NCBI GenBank assembly: GCA_023415275.1
Contig: JAEZLJ010000116.1
Span: 1-6,758 of the forward strand
Origin: Bacteroidota bacterium
GTDB lineage: Bacteria; Bacteroidota; Bacteroidia; Chitinophagales; Chitinophagaceae
Direction: 5' to 3'
DNA length: 6,758 nucleotides
Both the position numbers and the translations under genes were made by a program. The notes beneath the pieces were generated by a model. The model was not told where the DNA came from, searched no databases, and was given only the letters and a program-made list of their open reading frames with translations. Positions 6,037 through 6,758 of the stretch are shown here, one piece after another (position 1 is the first letter of the stretch; each line of letters starts with the position of its first letter).

Positions 6037-6589
6037 TTATTGGTACATATTTTCCCAATCCATTACATCTTCATAATGTTTTACTTCACAATGCCTGTGC
6101 TTCCCTTTGAAATAAAATAGACATGAGGAATGAATATACGATTCATTGTCTTTAGCCAGCATCCATTTTCCCTTTACAGGATTATCATGTATGTAATTGA
6201 GCTTTTGCAGAAGGAACTTTTCTGTCCTGCATTCCTTTACATCAAAGCCAGCTCTCCACACTTCATGCTTCTTCCCTCTGGATCTGTCTTTAAATTCCAC
6301 AGCCAGCGACAATATACCTAATAATTGATCCTCGTTTTTTTGCTTGAGCTTCTTAACTATACCATACGCCAAAAACCATTTCCATTACCTATCATAGTAT
6401 TCAGCTTTTTGGACGTACTGGTGTAATTGATCAGGAAATGTAAATGGTTTGGCATGATCACATAGCCCACTATATCATTCCCCTATTTTGCAGTACTTCA
6501 AAGAATTGATACACTTCCTGGTAAGCATCAGCAATATCGATCAAAGGAAGCCAGTTATGGCAGGTAACGTTATAAATAAATACCTTGAA
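6037..6589 (-). pseudogene. REP-associated Y1/HUH transposase, frameshifted remnant
   Basis: The intact 3' frame (6037-6372) carries KHEVWRAGFDVKEC, KLNYIHDNPVKGKW with the likely nucleophile Tyr in YIHDNP, and YIHSSCLFY, typical of Bacteroidota Y1 transposases of the REP-associated type. Upstream the homology continues in shifted frames: IVGYVIMPNHLHFLINYTST (codons of the HLH metal site at 6438-6455) and, before it, KVFIYNVTCHNWLPLID then AYQEVYQFFEVLQNRG. Two single-base losses break the gene: one in the run of four G (C on the plus strand) at 6480-6483, one near 6378-6381 where NGK-W becomes out of phase. No in-frame start exists: the first homologous codons (about 6587-6589) run straight into the right hairpin and there is no ATG on that strand from there through 6646. 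The rebuilt protein would be about 180 residues, close to family size. Both catalytic regions are present, so decay looks recent, or the shifts are sequencing errors in short runs. Confidence 0.85.
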
Positions 6590-6590
6590 A

Positions 6591-6620
6591 CCCGCGAGTC
6601 CCTTGCAGGAGACTCGCGGG
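6591..6620 (-). repeat. REP-like hairpin, copy 2 (right, inverted)
   Basis: CCCGCGAGTC (6591-6600) pairs perfectly with GACTCGCGGG (6611-6620). Read on the minus strand its core is identical to copy 1 except for the triloop, GCA in place of GAA: 27 of 28 bases match, and the bulged T is kept (opposite A6610). The two copies therefore face each other as an inverted pair around the transposase. Confidence 0.85.
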
Positions 6621-6643
6621 AGAAGTAAATGATGACTAATCTT

Positions 6644-6758
6644 TTATTTTATTGCTAATAAATCTACCATTTCTAGTACAGGATCTTTAGCAAGTAGCGA
6701 AGAAGCATTCGCCATTAATGCCTTTGCAATCTCTCCATTTAAATGGGCCATTCTGCCA
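6644..6758 (-). CDS. Unidentified protein, C-terminal fragment
   Basis: A minus-strand frame is open from the window edge for 37 codons to a TAA at 6644-6646. It ends GRMAHLNGEIAKALMANASS followed by LLAKDPVLEMVDLLAIK. The composition is that of a real amphipathic helical C-terminus, and it is the only one of the frames I checked here that reads like protein. No family is recognised. The gene enters from outside the window and is transcribed towards the REP-transposase unit, whose right hairpin lies 24 bases past the stop. A very short complete gene starting at the third codon (Met) is possible but less likely. Confidence 0.5.
   Translation of the reverse strand, partial: GRMAHLNGEIAKALMANASSLLAKDPVLEMVDLLAIK

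Larger units (their letters stand above)
6005..6620 (-). mobile_element. REP-bracketed transposase unit (RAYT-like, decayed)
   Basis: Two near-identical REP-like hairpins in opposite orientation stand at the outer edges of a Y1/HUH transposase remnant: the left hairpin is 4 bases from its stop and the right one abuts the first recognisable codon. REP-associated tyrosine transposases are known to be encoded between the palindromes they act on, so the arrangement supports this reading. The edges given are those of the hairpins; flanking target sites are not known. No target-site duplication is expected for this class. Confidence 0.7.

Noticed and set aside
6005..6620. CRISPR or tandem repeat array
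   Set aside because: Only two palindromic copies, inverted and about 560 bases apart with a gene between, which fits a REP-transposase unit.

Overview
The window reads as a piece of a Bacteroidota chromosome, most likely Chitinophagaceae-like. This is inferred from the absence of convincing Shine-Dalgarno sites, two matches to the Bacteroidota -7 promoter element (TAnnTTTG, one with a correctly spaced -33 TTTG), several secreted proteins with short N-terminal signal peptides, and a Bacteroidota-type REP/Y1 transposase. The genus cannot be fixed from the sequence alone.

Left part (1-4310), about 50-57% GC in the lines I counted by hand: the 3' end of an ArsR-type winged-helix regulator; a secreted transglutaminase-like protein with a complete Cys-His-Asp triad; a secreted tandem DUF1259 (LppY/LpqO family) protein; then, on the minus strand and convergent with it, a small two-TM membrane protein followed by a secreted metallo-beta-lactamase-fold hydrolase of the RNase Z/AtsA type. 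The convergent junction (2784-3001) carries a long imperfect inverted repeat and no gene. These look like ordinary chromosomal genes. Nothing in the sequence ties them into one pathway, apart from the probable two-gene minus-strand operon.

Middle part (4532-5865), about 28-45% GC in the lines counted: two minus-strand genes, each with its own upstream gap. One is an unrecognised acidic 173-aa cytoplasmic protein with a near-perfect promoter and a structured leader. The other is a 208-aa secreted protein that I tentatively place in the M949_RS01915-type family. The base composition and the recombination-site-like spacer between them suggest an acquired accessory segment.

Right part (6005-6620): two nearly identical REP-like hairpins (27 of 28 core bases the same, with the same bulged T) in opposite orientation closely bracket a decayed minus-strand Y1/HUH REP-associated transposase. 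The transposase still encodes the HUH motif and the YIHDNP region, but has two single-base frameshifts and no visible start codon. This compact REP-transposase-REP unit is the most distinctive structure in the window. Beyond it, at 6644-6758, lies the 3' end of another minus-strand gene of unknown function.
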